Below, one piece after another: positions 9,195 through 19,172 of a stretch of DNA of 64,000 nucleotides; position 1 is the first letter of the stretch; each line of letters begins with the position of its first letter. A model generated the notes under the pieces. That model saw only the letters and a program-made list of their open reading frames with translations, was not told where the DNA came from and ran no database searches. This stretch comes from Vibrio aestuarianus (GTDB lineage: Bacteria > Pseudomonadota > Gammaproteobacteria > Enterobacterales > Vibrionaceae). The translations under genes and the position numbers were made by a program. The stretch covers positions 90,884 through 154,883 of the forward strand of contig NZ_JAAZTU010000004.1 in the NCBI RefSeq assembly GCF_012395185.1, written 5' to 3'.

Positions 9195-9951
9195 TAACGA
9201 TAGCATTAAAAAGACGCTGTTTGTTGTTATCGCATTGAGCTTAGTGTGCTCAATCATCGTATCGACAGCGGCGGTTGGCCTGCGTGATAAGCAAAAAGCA
9301 AACGCAGTGCTTGATAAGCAAAGCAAAATTGTTGAAATGGCAGGTCTTCAAGCCGAAGGTACTGTGCCTGAGCTATTTGCTCAGTACATTGAACCTCGCC
9401 TTGTTGACTTTGATAGCGGTGATTTTGTTGAAGGTGATGCAGCTAATTACGACCAACGTAAAGCTGCAAAAGTACCAGCAGAGTCTATCAAGCTAACAGC
9501 TGAACAAGATAAAGCGAAAATTCTTCGTCGTGCTAACACGGGTGTTGTTTACCTAGTGAAGAATGGCGATGAGATTTCTAAAGTGATTATTCCTATTCAT
9601 GGTAATGGTCTGTGGTCAATGATGTACGCATTTGTGGCTGTTGAAACCGATGGTAATACCGTGTCTGGTATTACTTACTATGAACAAGGTGAAACTCCGG
9701 GATTGGGTGGTGAAGTTGAAAACCCATCATGGCGTGCTCAATTCATTGGCAAGAAATTGTTTGATGAAAACCACCAGCCAGCAATTAAAATTGTTAAAGG
9801 TGGTGCTCCAGCGGGTTCTGAGCATGGTGTTGATGGCCTATCAGGTGCCACATTAACCAGCAACGGTGTTCAACACACATTTGACTTCTGGTTAGGTGAT
9901 ATGGGCTTTGGTCCATTCCTAGCAAAAGTTCGTGACGGAGGTCTGAACTAA
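9184..9951 (+). CDS. nqrC: Na+-NQR subunit C (covalent FMN)
   Basis: A 255-residue subunit with one N-terminal transmembrane helix (about residues 10-32) and a periplasmic FMN domain. The motif SGAT gives Thr223 as the FMN acceptor, as reported for V. alginolyticus NqrC. It passes electrons from the NqrD/E cluster to NqrB FMN. It overlaps nqrB by 11 bases and shares its last base with the nqrD start (TAATG). Confidence 0.97.
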   Translation: MASNNDSIKKTLFVVIALSLVCSIIVSTAAVGLRDKQKANAVLDKQSKIVEMAGLQAEGTVPELFAQYIEPRLVDFDSGDFVEGDAANYDQRKAAKVPAESIKLTAEQDKAKILRRANTGVVYLVKNGDEISKVIIPIHGNGLWSMMYAFVAVETDGNTVSGITYYEQGETPGLGGEVENPSWRAQFIGKKLFDENHQPAIKIVKGGAPAGSEHGVDGLSGATLTSNGVQHTFDFWLGDMGFGPFLAKVRDGGLN

Positions 9952-10583
9952 TGTCTAGCGCAAAAGATCTTAAAAAGAGCATTCTAGCGCCAGTATTGGA
10001 TAACAACCCAATCGCGCTACAAGTTCTTGGGGTTTGTTCTGCTCTTGCGGTAACGACCAAACTCGAAACGGCATTTGTAATGACACTGGCGGTAACCTTT
10101 GTAACCGCATTGTCTAATTTCTTCGTTTCAAGCATCCGTAACCACATACCTAACAGTGTGCGTATCATCGTTCAAATGGCGATCATTGCTTCGTTAGTTA
10201 TTGTGGTAGACCAAATATTGAAAGCTTATCTTTATGATATATCTAAGCAGCTTTCAGTATTCGTTGGTTTGATCATTACTAACTGTATTGTTATGGGTCG
10301 TGCAGAAGCTTTCGCGATGAAATCTGCGCCAATTCCGTCATTTATTGATGGTATCGGTAACGGTCTTGGTTACGGTTTTGTATTGATTACTGTTGGTTTC
10401 TTCCGTGAACTTCTAGGTTCAGGCAAGCTATTTGGTATGGAAGTGCTACCTCTAGTAAGCAACGGCGGTTGGTATCAACCCAACGGTTTGATGCTACTAG
10501 CCCCTTCGGCATTCTTCCTCATTGGTTTCATGATTTGGGCAATTCGTGTGTTCAAACCTGAACAAGTAGAAGCGAAGGAGTAA
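9951..10583 (+). CDS. nqrD: Na+-NQR subunit D
   Basis: A 210-residue integral membrane protein with six predicted helices, related to RnfE. Cys29 and Cys112 are present; with the NqrE pair they bind the intramembrane [2Fe-2S] cluster seen in the V. cholerae structure. NqrD and NqrE are inverted-topology partners. It begins on the nqrC stop (TAATG) and ends 7 bases before nqrE. Confidence 0.96.
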   Translation: MSSAKDLKKSILAPVLDNNPIALQVLGVCSALAVTTKLETAFVMTLAVTFVTALSNFFVSSIRNHIPNSVRIIVQMAIIASLVIVVDQILKAYLYDISKQLSVFVGLIITNCIVMGRAEAFAMKSAPIPSFIDGIGNGLGYGFVLITVGFFRELLGSGKLFGMEVLPLVSNGGWYQPNGLMLLAPSAFFLIGFMIWAIRVFKPEQVEAKE

Positions 10584-10590
10584 GGACGTC

Positions 10591-11187
10591 ATGGAACATT
10601 ATATTAGTTTGCTAGTGAAATCGATTTTCATCGAAAACATGGCGCTTTCTTTCTTTTTAGGTATGTGTACATTCCTTGCAGTATCGAAGAAAGTAAAGAC
10701 CTCTTTTGGTTTAGGTGTAGCGGTTGTTGTGGTTCTGACTATTTCGGTACCAGTGAACAACTTAGTTTACAACCTAGTACTGAAAGAAAATGCTTTGGTT
10801 GAAGGCGTCGATCTGACATTCCTTAACTTCATTACCTTTATCGGTGTTATTGCGGCGTTAGTACAGATTCTAGAAATGATCTTGGATCGTTTCTTCCCGC
10901 CTTTGTACAACGCATTAGGTATTTTCCTACCGTTGATCACCGTAAACTGTGCCATCTTTGGTGGTGTATCCTTTATGGTTCAACGTGATTATAACTTCAC
11001 AGAATCAGTAGTATATGGTTTCGGTTCGGGTGTAGGTTGGATGCTTGCAATTGTCGCTCTTGCCGGCATTCGTGAAAAAATGAAGTACTCAGACGTGCCT
11101 CCGGGTTTACGTGGTTTGGGTATCACCTTCATCACGGTAGGTTTGATGGCGTTAGGCTTTATGTCTTTCTCCGGTGTTCAACTGTAA
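10591..11187 (+). CDS. nqrE: Na+-NQR subunit E
   Basis: A 198-residue integral membrane protein with six helices, related to RnfA. Cys26 and Cys120 occupy the positions that complete the NqrD/NqrE [2Fe-2S] site. It takes part in transmembrane electron transfer between NqrF and NqrC. The start ATG follows AAGGA (ends of nqrD) at normal spacing; the next gene, nqrF, starts 33 bases downstream. Confidence 0.96.
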   Translation: MEHYISLLVKSIFIENMALSFFLGMCTFLAVSKKVKTSFGLGVAVVVVLTISVPVNNLVYNLVLKENALVEGVDLTFLNFITFIGVIAALVQILEMILDRFFPPLYNALGIFLPLITVNCAIFGGVSFMVQRDYNFTESVVYGFGSGVGWMLAIVALAGIREKMKYSDVPPGLRGLGITFITVGLMALGFMSFSGVQL

Positions 11188-11220
11188 GTCGGGTAAACCG
11201 CAACAATAAAGGAATAGTCA

Positions 11221-12444
11221 ATGGACATTATTCTTGGTGTAGTGATGTTTACTCTGATTGTTCTAGCACTCGTATTAGTGATTTTATTCGCTAAATCGAA
11301 GCTAGTACCAACAGGTGACATTACAATCTCAATTAATGGCGATGCTGATAAAGCCATCGTAACCACGCCAGGTGGTAAGCTACTTAGCGCGCTAGCTGGT
11401 TCTGGTGTATTCGTATCATCTGCTTGTGGTGGTGGTGGCTCTTGTGGTCAGTGCCGCGTTAAAGTGAAATCTGGCGGTGGTGATATTCTACCTACCGAGC
11501 TTGACCACATTACTAAAGGTGAAGCTCGTGAGGGTGAGCGTTTAGCGTGTCAGGTTGCAGTTAAGACTGACATGGATATCGAACTTCCAGAAGAGATCTT
11601 TGGTGTTAAAAAATGGGAATGTACCGTTATCTCTAACGATAACAAGGCAACATTCATTAAAGAGCTTAAGCTGCAGATCCCTGATGGCGAATCCGTACCT
11701 TTCCGTGCGGGTGGCTATATTCAGATTGAAGCGCCAGCTCACCACATCAAATACTCAGACTTTGATGTACCTGAAGAGTATCGTGGCGACTGGGATAAGT
11801 TTAACTTGTTCCGCTACGAGTCTAAGGTAGATGAAGATATCATCCGTGCTTACTCAATGGCTAACTACCCAGAAGAGTTCGGTATTATTATGTTGAACGT
11901 GCGTATTGCTACGCCGCCACCAAATAATCCAGACGTACCACCAGGTCAAATGTCATCGTTTATTTGGTCACTGAAAGAAGGTGATAAGTGTACGATCTCT
12001 GGCCCGTTTGGTGAGTTCTTCGCGAAAGACACTGATGCAGAGATGGTCTTCGTCGGTGGTGGTGCTGGTATGGCGCCGATGCGCTCTCATATCTTCGATC
12101 AACTGAAGCGTTTGAAGTCAACTCGTAAGATGTCTTACTGGTACGGTGCTCGTTCTAAACGTGAAATGTTCTACGTGGAAGATTTCGATGGCTTAGCGGC
12201 TGAGAATCCAAACTTCGTATGGCATTGTGCGCTTTCAGACCCAATGCCGGAAGATAACTGGGACGGATACACAGGTTTCATCCACAATGTATTATACGAA
12301 AACTATCTTAAGGATCATGAAGCTCCTGAAGATTGTGAATACTACATGTGTGGTCCACCAATGATGAACGCTGCGGTTATCGGCATGCTGAAAGATCTTG
12401 GTGTAGAAGATGAAAACATCCTTCTTGATGACTTCGGTGGTTAA
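11221..12444 (+). CDS. nqrF: Na+-NQR subunit F (NADH dehydrogenase, 2Fe-2S, FAD)
   Basis: A 407-residue electron-input subunit. It has an N-terminal transmembrane helix (about 3-25), then a plant-type ferredoxin domain with cluster ligands Cys69, Cys75, Cys78 and Cys110, then a ferredoxin-reductase domain with [11 protein letters not shown] for FAD and [11 protein letters not shown] for NADH. It oxidises NADH and feeds electrons through FAD to the cluster. Its own AAGGAATAG ribosome site precedes the ATG. It is the last nqr subunit gene, followed by a terminator-like hairpin. Confidence 0.97.
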   Translation: MDIILGVVMFTLIVLALVLVILFAKSKLVPTGDITISINGDADKAIVTTPGGKLLSALAGSGVFVSSACGGGGSCGQCRVKVKSGGGDILPTELDHITKGEAREGERLACQVAVKTDMDIELPEEIFGVKKWECTVISNDNKATFIKELKLQIPDGESVPFRAGGYIQIEAPAHHIKYSDFDVPEEYRGDWDKFNLFRYESKVDEDIIRAYSMANYPEEFGIIMLNVRIATPPPNNPDVPPGQMSSFIWSLKEGDKCTISGPFGEFFAKDTDAEMVFVGGGAGMAPMRSHIFDQLKRLKSTRKMSYWYGARSKREMFYVEDFDGLAAENPNFVWHCALSDPMPEDNWDGYTGFIHNVLYENYLKDHEAPEDCEYYMCGPPMMNAAVIGMLKDLGVEDENILLDDFGG

Positions 12445-12464
12445 TTTACCTCGATAGTTAAGTG

Positions 12465-12497
12465 ATGGCTGGCTCTTAGGGGTCAGCCATTTGTTTT
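12465..12497 (+). terminator. terminator after nqrF
   Basis: ATGGCTG (12465-12471) pairs with CAGCCAT (12484-12490) around a 12-base loop, followed by TTGTTTTT. The stem is modest, so read-through into apbE is possible. Confidence 0.6.
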
Positions 12498-12636
12498 TAT
12501 TCTCATTGTAATTGAAGTTTGATAATTTTTTAAAAAGGTTCAAATTCTACAATCGATAATGGTTGATTGAGTTGATATAGCAAATAGGAATGCGACTTCT
12601 TTCCTATATCCACTTTTCATTGATAGGAGTAAACAA

Positions 12637-13647
12637 GTGAAAAAATGGCTTGTTGCGTTAGCTTCTCTACTTGTGTTAGCGGGTTGTGAAAAACCAGTCG
12701 AGCAAGTGCATCTTAGTGGCCCGACGATGGGTACCACATACAATATTAAATACATTAAAGCAGACGGCATTCCGAGCTCTGAAAGTGTACAAAAAGAAGT
12801 CGATCGTTTATTGGAACAAGTCAATGATCAAATGTCGACTTATCGTAAAGATTCCGAGTTAAGCCGCTTTAACCAGTTTCAGGAGACAACACCTTTCACT
12901 GTGTCGAGCCAAACGGCTACTGTTGTGAAAGAAGCGATCCGACTGAATCAACTAACTTTAGGTGCGCTAGATGTCACTGTCGGGCCTCTGGTTAATCTAT
13001 GGGGGTTCGGCCCAGAAGCCAGACCTGATGTTGTGCCTACTGATGCCGAATTAGCAAACAGAATGGCAAACATCGGTATTGAACATTTATCGGCAACAGG
13101 TACTACACTGAGTAAAGATCTTCCTAATCTTTATGTCGATTTATCTACAATAGCGAAAGGCTGGGGAGTTGATGTGGTTGCTGACTACATTCAGTCGCAA
13201 GGTATTGAAAATTATATGGTTGAAGTCGGTGGTGAGATGCGCTTGAAGGGGGTAAACCGAGATGGTGTCCCTTGGCGAATTGCTATTGAAAAACCCACTA
13301 TTGATGAGCGTACGATTCAAGAAATTATTGAACCTGGTGATTTGGCGATAGCAACATCTGGTGATTATCGTAATTACTTCGAACAGGATGGCATTCGCTA
13401 TTCTCATATCATTAATCCTGAAACGGGTAAGCCGATTAATCATAAAGTCGTGTCGGTTACCGTGCTTGATGCTTCATCAATGACCGCTGATGGTTTAGCG
13501 ACCGGGTTAATGGTACTTGGTGAAGTCAAGGGAATGGAAGTGGCTGAGCAGCAGCAGATCCCAGTGTTTATGATTGTGAAAACAGACAACGGGTTTAAAG
13601 AGATTGCATCGACAGCTTTTAAGCCCTATTTAAATAAAAGTGAGTAA
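12637..13647 (+). CDS. apbE: FAD:protein FMN transferase ApbE (lipoprotein)
   Basis: A 336-residue ApbE with lipobox LAGC (Cys16), so anchored in the periplasm. Conserved parts are GPTMGTTYNIKY at the N-terminus, DVTVGPLVNLWGFGP, and the C-terminal HIINPETGKP and SMTADGLATGL segments that bind FAD and metal. ApbE transfers FMN to Thr of SGAT motifs, which here exist in NqrB and NqrC encoded just upstream. The start is GTG with a clear ATAGGAGT site; nqrM follows after 3 bases. Confidence 0.96.
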   Translation: MKKWLVALASLLVLAGCEKPVEQVHLSGPTMGTTYNIKYIKADGIPSSESVQKEVDRLLEQVNDQMSTYRKDSELSRFNQFQETTPFTVSSQTATVVKEAIRLNQLTLGALDVTVGPLVNLWGFGPEARPDVVPTDAELANRMANIGIEHLSATGTTLSKDLPNLYVDLSTIAKGWGVDVVADYIQSQGIENYMVEVGGEMRLKGVNRDGVPWRIAIEKPTIDERTIQEIIEPGDLAIATSGDYRNYFEQDGIRYSHIINPETGKPINHKVVSVTVLDASSMTADGLATGLMVLGEVKGMEVAEQQQIPVFMIVKTDNGFKEIASTAFKPYLNKSE

Positions 13648-13650
13648 GCC

Positions 13651-13884
13651 ATGAGTACGTTTTTCATTACATTCGGTGTTTTTTTATGTGTGATTGCCGC
13701 GATGGCAGTTGGCTACGTATTTCAAAAGAAAGTAGTTAAAGGCAGTTGTGGTGGGCTTGGTGCTGTGGGGATTGATAAAGTATGTAACTGTCCAGAACCA
13801 TGTGACGCACGTAAAAAGCGAGAAGCAAAAGCCGCCGCTAGGGCTGAGAAATTAGCCGCGTGGGAAAAAGATCGCATTGCGTAA
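13651..13884 (+). CDS. nqrM: Na+-NQR maturation protein NqrM
   Basis: A 77-residue protein with one N-terminal transmembrane helix (about 3-24) and four cysteines in the pattern GSCGGLG then CNCPEPC, followed by a charged Ala/Lys-rich tail. This is the NqrM (formerly DUF539) family, required for assembly of Na+-NQR and proposed to deliver iron to the Cys ligands of NqrD/NqrE. It is translated with apbE and followed by a strong terminator, closing the pump module. Confidence 0.93.
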   Translation: MSTFFITFGVFLCVIAAMAVGYVFQKKVVKGSCGGLGAVGIDKVCNCPEPCDARKKREAKAAARAEKLAAWEKDRIA

Positions 13885-13904
13885 TTGGTGCAATCACTAC
13901 ATTT

Positions 13905-13936
13905 AAAAGCCTGCATTGTTGCAGGCTTTTGCTTTT
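13905..13936 (+). terminator. terminator of apbE-nqrM
   Basis: AAAAGCCTGC (13905-13914) and GCAGGCTTTT (13921-13930) pair perfectly around a 6-base loop, followed by further T residues. Confidence 0.9.
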
Positions 13937-13978
13937 TAAATAATCAAAAAATTCCAATCTATCAATAGTCATAATATA

Positions 13979-13994
13979 CTGTCTATGCATACAG
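13979..13994 (+). promoter_or_regulatory. LexA (SOS) box of dinB
   Basis: CTGTCTATGCATACAG fits the CTG-N10-CAG LexA consensus with an AT-rich palindromic centre. It lies 20 bases before the dinB start, where LexA would block initiation until DNA damage. Confidence 0.9.
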
Positions 13995-14013
13995 TTTTGA
14001 GCGGTTGTTAGAA

Positions 14014-15078
14014 GTGGAAGATAAAGTTAGAAAAATCATTCATATTGATATGGACTGCTTTTTTGCTGCGGTAGAAATGCGTGATAATCCAGCCTATCGA
14101 CATCGCCCTTTGGCGGTTGGGGGGCATGAAAAGCAGCGCGGCGTATTAAGTACTTGCAATTATGAAGCGAGAAAATTTGGTGTGCGCTCTGCTATGCCTA
14201 CCGCACACGCTTTGAAATTGTGTCCCAATTTGTTAGTGGTTCCTGGGCGAATGTCTGTCTACAAAGATATTTCCGTACAAATTAGACAAATTTTTCAGCG
14301 ATATACCTCAGTCATAGAACCACTATCTTTAGATGAGGCTTTCTTGGATGTGAGTGATTCGTGCGACTGCCAAGGCAGTGCTACACTCATTGCACAAAAA
14401 ATACGTGATGAAATTTGGAATGAACTACAGCTGACGGCATCTGCGGGTGTTGCTCCAATAAAGTTTCTAGCGAAAGTCGCCTCTGATATGAATAAGCCTA
14501 ATGGACAATTTGTGATACCACCCGACAAGGTTCAGCAAGTAGTGGATGAATTGCCGTTAGAAAAAATCCCAGGAGTTGGTAAGGTCAGTCTAGAAAAGCT
14601 TCATCTGGCGGGGCTTTATAAATGTAAAGATATAAAGCAAAGTGATTATCGAGAATTATTGCGTCAGTTTGGACGGCTAGGTGCTTCGTTGTGGAAAAAA
14701 AGCCACGGCATAGACCCAAGAGAGGTGGTGACTCAACGGGAGCGGAAATCGGTTGGTGTTGAACGAACATTCAGTGAGAATATTTCAACCTATAGTGAGT
14801 GTTGGCATGTAATTGAATCTAAACTTTATCCTGAATTAGAAGTGAGGCTTCGTAAAGTTAGCCCGGATAAGTCCATTATAAAGCAAGGTATAAAAGTTAA
14901 GTTTGCAGACTTTCAGCTCACCACTATCGAGCATCTACATTCCAGCTTAGAATTGGATGATTTTCGGCATTTATTAGAAAGTATTTTGCAGCGTCAGCAT
15001 GGAAGAGAAATTCGATTATTAGGCTTAACAGTGATGTTAAAACCTGAAGAACTAAATAAGCAACTGAGTTTTTTCTAA
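14014..15078 (+). CDS. dinB: DNA polymerase IV (Y family)
   Basis: A 354-residue error-prone translesion polymerase. The palm has the metal ligands in HIDMDCFFAAVEMRD and SLDEAFLDV; GGHEKQRGVLSTCNYEARKFGVRSAMP is the Y-family finger. Helix-hairpin-helix KIPGVGKV and the little-finger domain follow. It ends in QLSFF, the expected beta-clamp-binding tail. I chose GTG 14014 (MEDKVRKIIHID) over TTG 14005 because the conserved N-terminus begins there; the ribosome site is weak. A LexA box upstream shows SOS control. Confidence 0.95.
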   Translation: MEDKVRKIIHIDMDCFFAAVEMRDNPAYRHRPLAVGGHEKQRGVLSTCNYEARKFGVRSAMPTAHALKLCPNLLVVPGRMSVYKDISVQIRQIFQRYTSVIEPLSLDEAFLDVSDSCDCQGSATLIAQKIRDEIWNELQLTASAGVAPIKFLAKVASDMNKPNGQFVIPPDKVQQVVDELPLEKIPGVGKVSLEKLHLAGLYKCKDIKQSDYRELLRQFGRLGASLWKKSHGIDPREVVTQRERKSVGVERTFSENISTYSECWHVIESKLYPELEVRLRKVSPDKSIIKQGIKVKFADFQLTTIEHLHSSLELDDFRHLLESILQRQHGREIRLLGLTVMLKPEELNKQLSFF

Positions 15079-15234
15079 CTTTATTTGGTTAATAACAACC
15101 ACACTTAGGTTATTTCTGGTTTAAATTGTATTGGCAACTATTGATGCAATGGTGTGATTTGCTGACAAGTTATTAACTCATTGAATGTTTGTTTTTGATA
15201 TATTTCCCCACAATGTTACTCATGAGATAGAACG

Positions 15235-15978
15235 ATGAAAAAAATAATATTACTAGCGTCGATGCTGCTAAGTTCGCCGTTATGGGCCGCACAGTGTCGA
15301 GTGAATGTTGGTCATGAAGTTCATTTGAATGGCGAAAAAGTTGAGATCATTAAAACCTCTACCGATAAAGTGCTGATGGATGACCAGAATAACTTATACA
15401 TTCATGGTGAGAGGGTCGAATTAGATGCTGAACAGCAATCAGCGTTGGAGAAATATCAAGAAGATATCAATATGGCATTGCCGAAAGCGAAGCAATTAGC
15501 CAGCGATGGTCTCGCTTTAGCTAATGATATTCTTGATGATGTTGCGGCCAGTATTGATTCACCAAACGCTTTCGATAAGGTTAAGCAGTCAATGACAGAG
15601 TTTTTTGCCGATATTGAAAGTCGTTATTACCAAGGTGATGATTTAGTGTTACCAGCTCAAACTTTTGAATCGATGAGTGAAACATGGGCCGAAGATTTTG
15701 AAAAGGCCAAGGCTTTGTTCAATCAAGAGTTTATAGCTAGTGCATTTGAGGCGCTGTCGAGCAAAATGCAGCAAGAGGGTGGGTTAAATCTAACCGAACT
15801 GGCAAATACCATGGCTGAACTTAAAGACAAGATCGCAGTGCGAATTAATGAGCATTCCACTCAAATCCAAAAAGAGAGCGAAGATTTTTGTGAGTCTCTC
15901 GACAATATGGTTGAGCAAGAACAACAATTGCATCAAAAAATACCTGAACTAAAAGATTATCAGGTGTTTACCATCTAA
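15235..15978 (+). CDS. YggN-like (DUF2884) exported protein
   Basis: A 247-residue secreted protein. A signal peptide of about 18 residues ends at PLWAAQC. The mature protein resembles E. coli YggN: an early Cys, a short beta-rich part with LYIHGERVELDAEQQ, a long helical middle with Asp/Glu-rich segments, and a late Cys (EDFCESL) that could pair with the first. No function is known. It stands alone with its own upstream AT-rich promoter region (15079-15234). Confidence 0.7.
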   Translation: MKKIILLASMLLSSPLWAAQCRVNVGHEVHLNGEKVEIIKTSTDKVLMDDQNNLYIHGERVELDAEQQSALEKYQEDINMALPKAKQLASDGLALANDILDDVAASIDSPNAFDKVKQSMTEFFADIESRYYQGDDLVLPAQTFESMSETWAEDFEKAKALFNQEFIASAFEALSSKMQQEGGLNLTELANTMAELKDKIAVRINEHSTQIQKESEDFCESLDNMVEQEQQLHQKIPELKDYQVFTI

Positions 15979-16035
15979 ACTTAGGGGGTGTCTTTTCGCA
16001 TCCCAACTTCGTTACAGTGACTGATGGTTTGAACA

Positions 16036-17589
16036 TTGTTTAAAAATTTTAGTTTAAAATGGTTAACCGCTTGGGTATCGGTAACAGTCGTTGTACTGTT
16101 CGTTTTATGCTACCTACTTTTTAAGTATATGTGGTCTTATGATCGCGCAGTAGAGCATGCCTTATCTTTACAGCAAGGTGAAGTAAAACGCGTTCAAACC
16201 GTCATTAATATTGCAAAAGCAGAGTTAGGAGCTTCATTAGCCGATTACGCCGCTTGGAATGATATGGCAGACTTTATTCGCAATCCAACGGAGGAGTTTG
16301 TTCAAGATGATATTGGTGTTCATGCTTTTGAATCTAACTCATTGAATGGTATTTTTATTTTTGACCCCAATGTGCAGCTGGTTTGGGGGTTAAGGTATGA
16401 CTACGAAACGGGTAATGAAATCAGCTATGATTCAATACGCTATCGCTTTGGTGAACTTCTTGCTGAGGCGATGAGAAAAGAGCAAAGTTTTGTCGACCCA
16501 ATCATCCGTTTTATTGTTATCGACAATGCACCGTTTATCATAGGAACTTCAAGAGTTTGCAACAGCGGTGGTTCAGAGTGCGATAAAGGTTATTTAATAT
16601 TTTTAAAGCGTATTAATAACAAGTTTTTAAATAGAATTGAACAAGCAACAGGAATCAGCACCGATATACTTGTTCGATCAATCAATCAAGATGTTTTGCT
16701 TAAGCCCATTAGTAATATTACCTATCTTGAAATGCTAGATTACCGTAACCACTCAACGGTATTAATTCAAGTGAATCACAGTGTTAAGATCCCTCCTTTT
16801 ATTCGCTGGCAAGAATTGTCGATGCTGGCTGTCTTTTCTGTCTTGATGTTTTTCTTCAACCTGATTGTTGTGAATAAGCTGGTCAAACCGATAACTGATG
16901 CTAATAAAGTATTAGATCAATTTCAAAATTCAGGCGGAAAAATGCCGCATGAAGGCACATTTATATCCAAAGAGATGAAAGCTTTTTCAAGGACGATCAA
17001 CCAGATAGTGACAGAGTTAGAAACAAGCCGCACTGAGTTGAAGTGGCAGTCAGAACATGACCCACTGACGCGAATTGCCAATCGACGCCGCCTCGAAAAG
17101 GTTTTTAAAAGCTATATAACTCGGTATAAGTTTAGATACATCACACTATTTTTAATCGATATTGATCACTTTAAACTTTTTAATGACAACTATGGGCACT
17201 TAGACGGTGATAAAGCGTTGAAAGCGGTGGCTGAGTGTTTAGAAAGTCTTGAGTTTGATGGCCGTGGGGAAAAACTTGTTGCTCGTTTTGGCGGCGAAGA
17301 GTTTTGTGTGGTACTTGCAAGTGATATGGAAATAGACAGTGAATCGTATGGCCAGAAGTTAGTCAATGCCGTTGAGTTACTGCATATTGTGCATCAATTT
17401 TCACCATCAAATAACGTTTTATCAATCAGTGTTGGTGGTGTTGAAATTGATACTCCTAAGCTCAATGATTATTTAGACTTTTATCACGCCGCAGATCGAA
17501 CGTTATACTCTGCAAAAGCGCAGGGTAGGGGACGTTATCTAGTGCAAAAGTTTCAAGCAAACCCCAAAACGCAACTCTCTGTTCAATAA
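16036..17589 (+). CDS. membrane diguanylate cyclase with CHASE4-like sensor
   Basis: A 517-residue inner-membrane protein: transmembrane helix at about 10-30, periplasmic CHASE4-like sensor to about 250 (motif DYAAWNDMADF), second helix at about 258-280, a short linker, and a GGDEF domain at about 340-505. The active-site loop is GGEEF (419-423), a catalytically competent variant, so it should make cyclic di-GMP. The inhibitory site just upstream reads RGEK instead of RxxD, so feedback inhibition is probably lost. The start is TTG at 16036, the first codon after an in-frame stop. The signal sensed is unknown. Confidence 0.85.
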   Translation: MFKNFSLKWLTAWVSVTVVVLFVLCYLLFKYMWSYDRAVEHALSLQQGEVKRVQTVINIAKAELGASLADYAAWNDMADFIRNPTEEFVQDDIGVHAFESNSLNGIFIFDPNVQLVWGLRYDYETGNEISYDSIRYRFGELLAEAMRKEQSFVDPIIRFIVIDNAPFIIGTSRVCNSGGSECDKGYLIFLKRINNKFLNRIEQATGISTDILVRSINQDVLLKPISNITYLEMLDYRNHSTVLIQVNHSVKIPPFIRWQELSMLAVFSVLMFFFNLIVVNKLVKPITDANKVLDQFQNSGGKMPHEGTFISKEMKAFSRTINQIVTELETSRTELKWQSEHDPLTRIANRRRLEKVFKSYITRYKFRYITLFLIDIDHFKLFNDNYGHLDGDKALKAVAECLESLEFDGRGEKLVARFGGEEFCVVLASDMEIDSESYGQKLVNAVELLHIVHQFSPSNNVLSISVGGVEIDTPKLNDYLDFYHAADRTLYSAKAQGRGRYLVQKFQANPKTQLSVQ

Positions 17590-17680
17590 TATTTACATCC
17601 GACCATTATTCAAATTGCCGATTGCCTGCTCAATAAATAGGTAATCTAATTGCTCATTATCACGCTTTGCATTAGTGTAC

Positions 17681-17733
17681 TAGTTAGCTAGTTAGCTAGT
17701 TAGCTAGTTAGCTAGTTAGCTAGTTAGCTAGTT
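17681..17733 (+). repeat. 8-bp tandem repeat (TAGTTAGC), 6.6 copies
   Basis: Six perfect copies of TAGTTAGC run from 17681 to 17728, followed by TAGTT. The tract ends 22 bases before the ATG of the downstream transporter, so it occupies promoter or leader space. Gain or loss of an 8-bp unit would change spacing. Confidence 0.97.
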
Positions 17734-17755
17734 TATTGATATCTGTGTGAGTGGT

Positions 17756-19111
17756 ATGACGCAATCTAATTCTCGTGAACTGTTTGGTTCTCGCCTTGGT
17801 TTTATTTTAGCAGCAGCGGGTGCGGCCGTTGGCCTTGGTAATATTTGGGGTTTTCCAACGCAAGCAGCCAGTAATGGCGGCGGTGCTTTTCTGTTGGTCT
17901 ACTTAGTAATGATTATGGTTGTTGCCTTCCCTATGCTCGTTGTTGAAATGGCGATTGGTCGCTTTGGGCAAGCAAACCCTGTCGATAGTATGCGTTCACT
18001 CACTGCTAATCCAGTCGCCAAGGCTATCGGAGGCGTTGTTGGTTGGATAGGCTTGAGTGTTCCTAGCGCTGTGCTTGCTTTTTATAGCATTGTAGGTGGT
18101 TGGTTAATTTGCTTTCTCCTTGGTGCGGTCACGGATCTGCTCGGTATGGCTGAAATGACCGCTTGGTTTAAAGGCTTTAGCGTTGAGAGAAATCTATTCG
18201 GGACGCTTATTTTTTATGTTTTGACGATTCTCATTGTCCAAGGTGGAGTGAAGCAAGGGATAGAAAAGTGGTCTACTCGCTTGATGCCCGCATTATTTAT
18301 ATTGTTTGGTGTTTTATTTATTTACATCATGACTCAATCGGGCGCAATGGAAGGGTTACAGCACTATTTGATTCCTGATTTCTCTAAAATTTGGGACAAG
18401 CAGCTATTATTGGCTGCAATGGGACAAGGATTCTTTTCTTTGACCATTGGTGGTTGTTCGATGCTGATTTACGGTTCGTATTTAAGTAAGAAAGAAAACT
18501 TACCTAAGATGGCATTGAGCGTAACACTTGTTGATACCGCCGTTGCTTTTATCGCCGGTTTAGTGGTATTGCCAGCTATGTTTGTTGCCATGCATAAAGG
18601 TGTGCAGATCTATGCTGAAGACGGCTCATTGCTAAGTTCTGATACATTAGTTTTTACTGTGTTACCGCTGATGTTTGATAGTTTAGGATGGTTAGGGCAA
18701 GTATTTTCGATAGTGTTCTTTACTCTTTTGACCATTGCCGCATTAACTTCTTCTATTTCAATGTTGGAATGCCCCGTTGCTTTAGTGAGTGAGCGTTTTA
18801 ATACAGCGCGAACACCAACAAGCTGGATTTTAGGTGGTGCGATTGCCAGCATCAGTGTGATTATTGTTTATAACTTTGCTGAGCTATTTGGGCTGGTCGC
18901 GATGTTAGCTACACAGTACTTGCAACCTATGGCTGCGCTTATGTTTTGTCTGTTTGGTGGCTGGGTATGGAATCGCCACAGCAAGGTCAAAGAACTTGAG
19001 CAAGGTTTCCCTGAATTCCAATTGGGTTGGTTTGGTAAAATTTGGCCGTGGTATGTGAAGTTTGTTTGCCCAGTTCTAGTGACTACGGTGATATGGGCAT
19101 CGTTTAGCTAA
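17756..19111 (+). CDS. neurotransmitter:sodium symporter family transporter
   Basis: A 451-residue LeuT-fold secondary transporter with about 11-12 transmembrane helices. Helix 1 carries AAAGAAVGLGNIWGFP followed by the unwound NGGGAF segment, the Na+ and substrate site of this family. Substrates in bacterial members are mostly amino acids; which one is not visible. Dependence on Na+ fits the Na+-NQR pump nearby. I start it at ATG 17756 (MTQSNSRELFGSRLGF); GTG 17747 in frame is an alternative. The 8-bp repeat tract lies directly upstream. Confidence 0.88.
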   Translation: MTQSNSRELFGSRLGFILAAAGAAVGLGNIWGFPTQAASNGGGAFLLVYLVMIMVVAFPMLVVEMAIGRFGQANPVDSMRSLTANPVAKAIGGVVGWIGLSVPSAVLAFYSIVGGWLICFLLGAVTDLLGMAEMTAWFKGFSVERNLFGTLIFYVLTILIVQGGVKQGIEKWSTRLMPALFILFGVLFIYIMTQSGAMEGLQHYLIPDFSKIWDKQLLLAAMGQGFFSLTIGGCSMLIYGSYLSKKENLPKMALSVTLVDTAVAFIAGLVVLPAMFVAMHKGVQIYAEDGSLLSSDTLVFTVLPLMFDSLGWLGQVFSIVFFTLLTIAALTSSISMLECPVALVSERFNTARTPTSWILGGAIASISVIIVYNFAELFGLVAMLATQYLQPMAALMFCLFGGWVWNRHSKVKELEQGFPEFQLGWFGKIWPWYVKFVCPVLVTTVIWASFS

Positions 19112-19129
19112 ATCGAAATAAAATGAGTG

Positions 19130-19163
19130 AAAAGCACGCCCTTATTGAAAAGGGCGTGCTTTT
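19130..19163. terminator. bidirectional terminator between convergent genes
   Basis: AAAAGCACGCCCTT (19130-19143) pairs with AAGGGCGTGCTTTT (19150-19163). T runs appear on both strands, serving the symporter gene and the rim cluster. Confidence 0.9.
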
Positions 19164-19172
19164 TATTTAGAG

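Noticed and set aside
17681..17733. CRISPR array
   Set aside because: The 8-bp units are directly adjacent with no spacers and no cas genes. The same applies to the decamers at 60859-60928.
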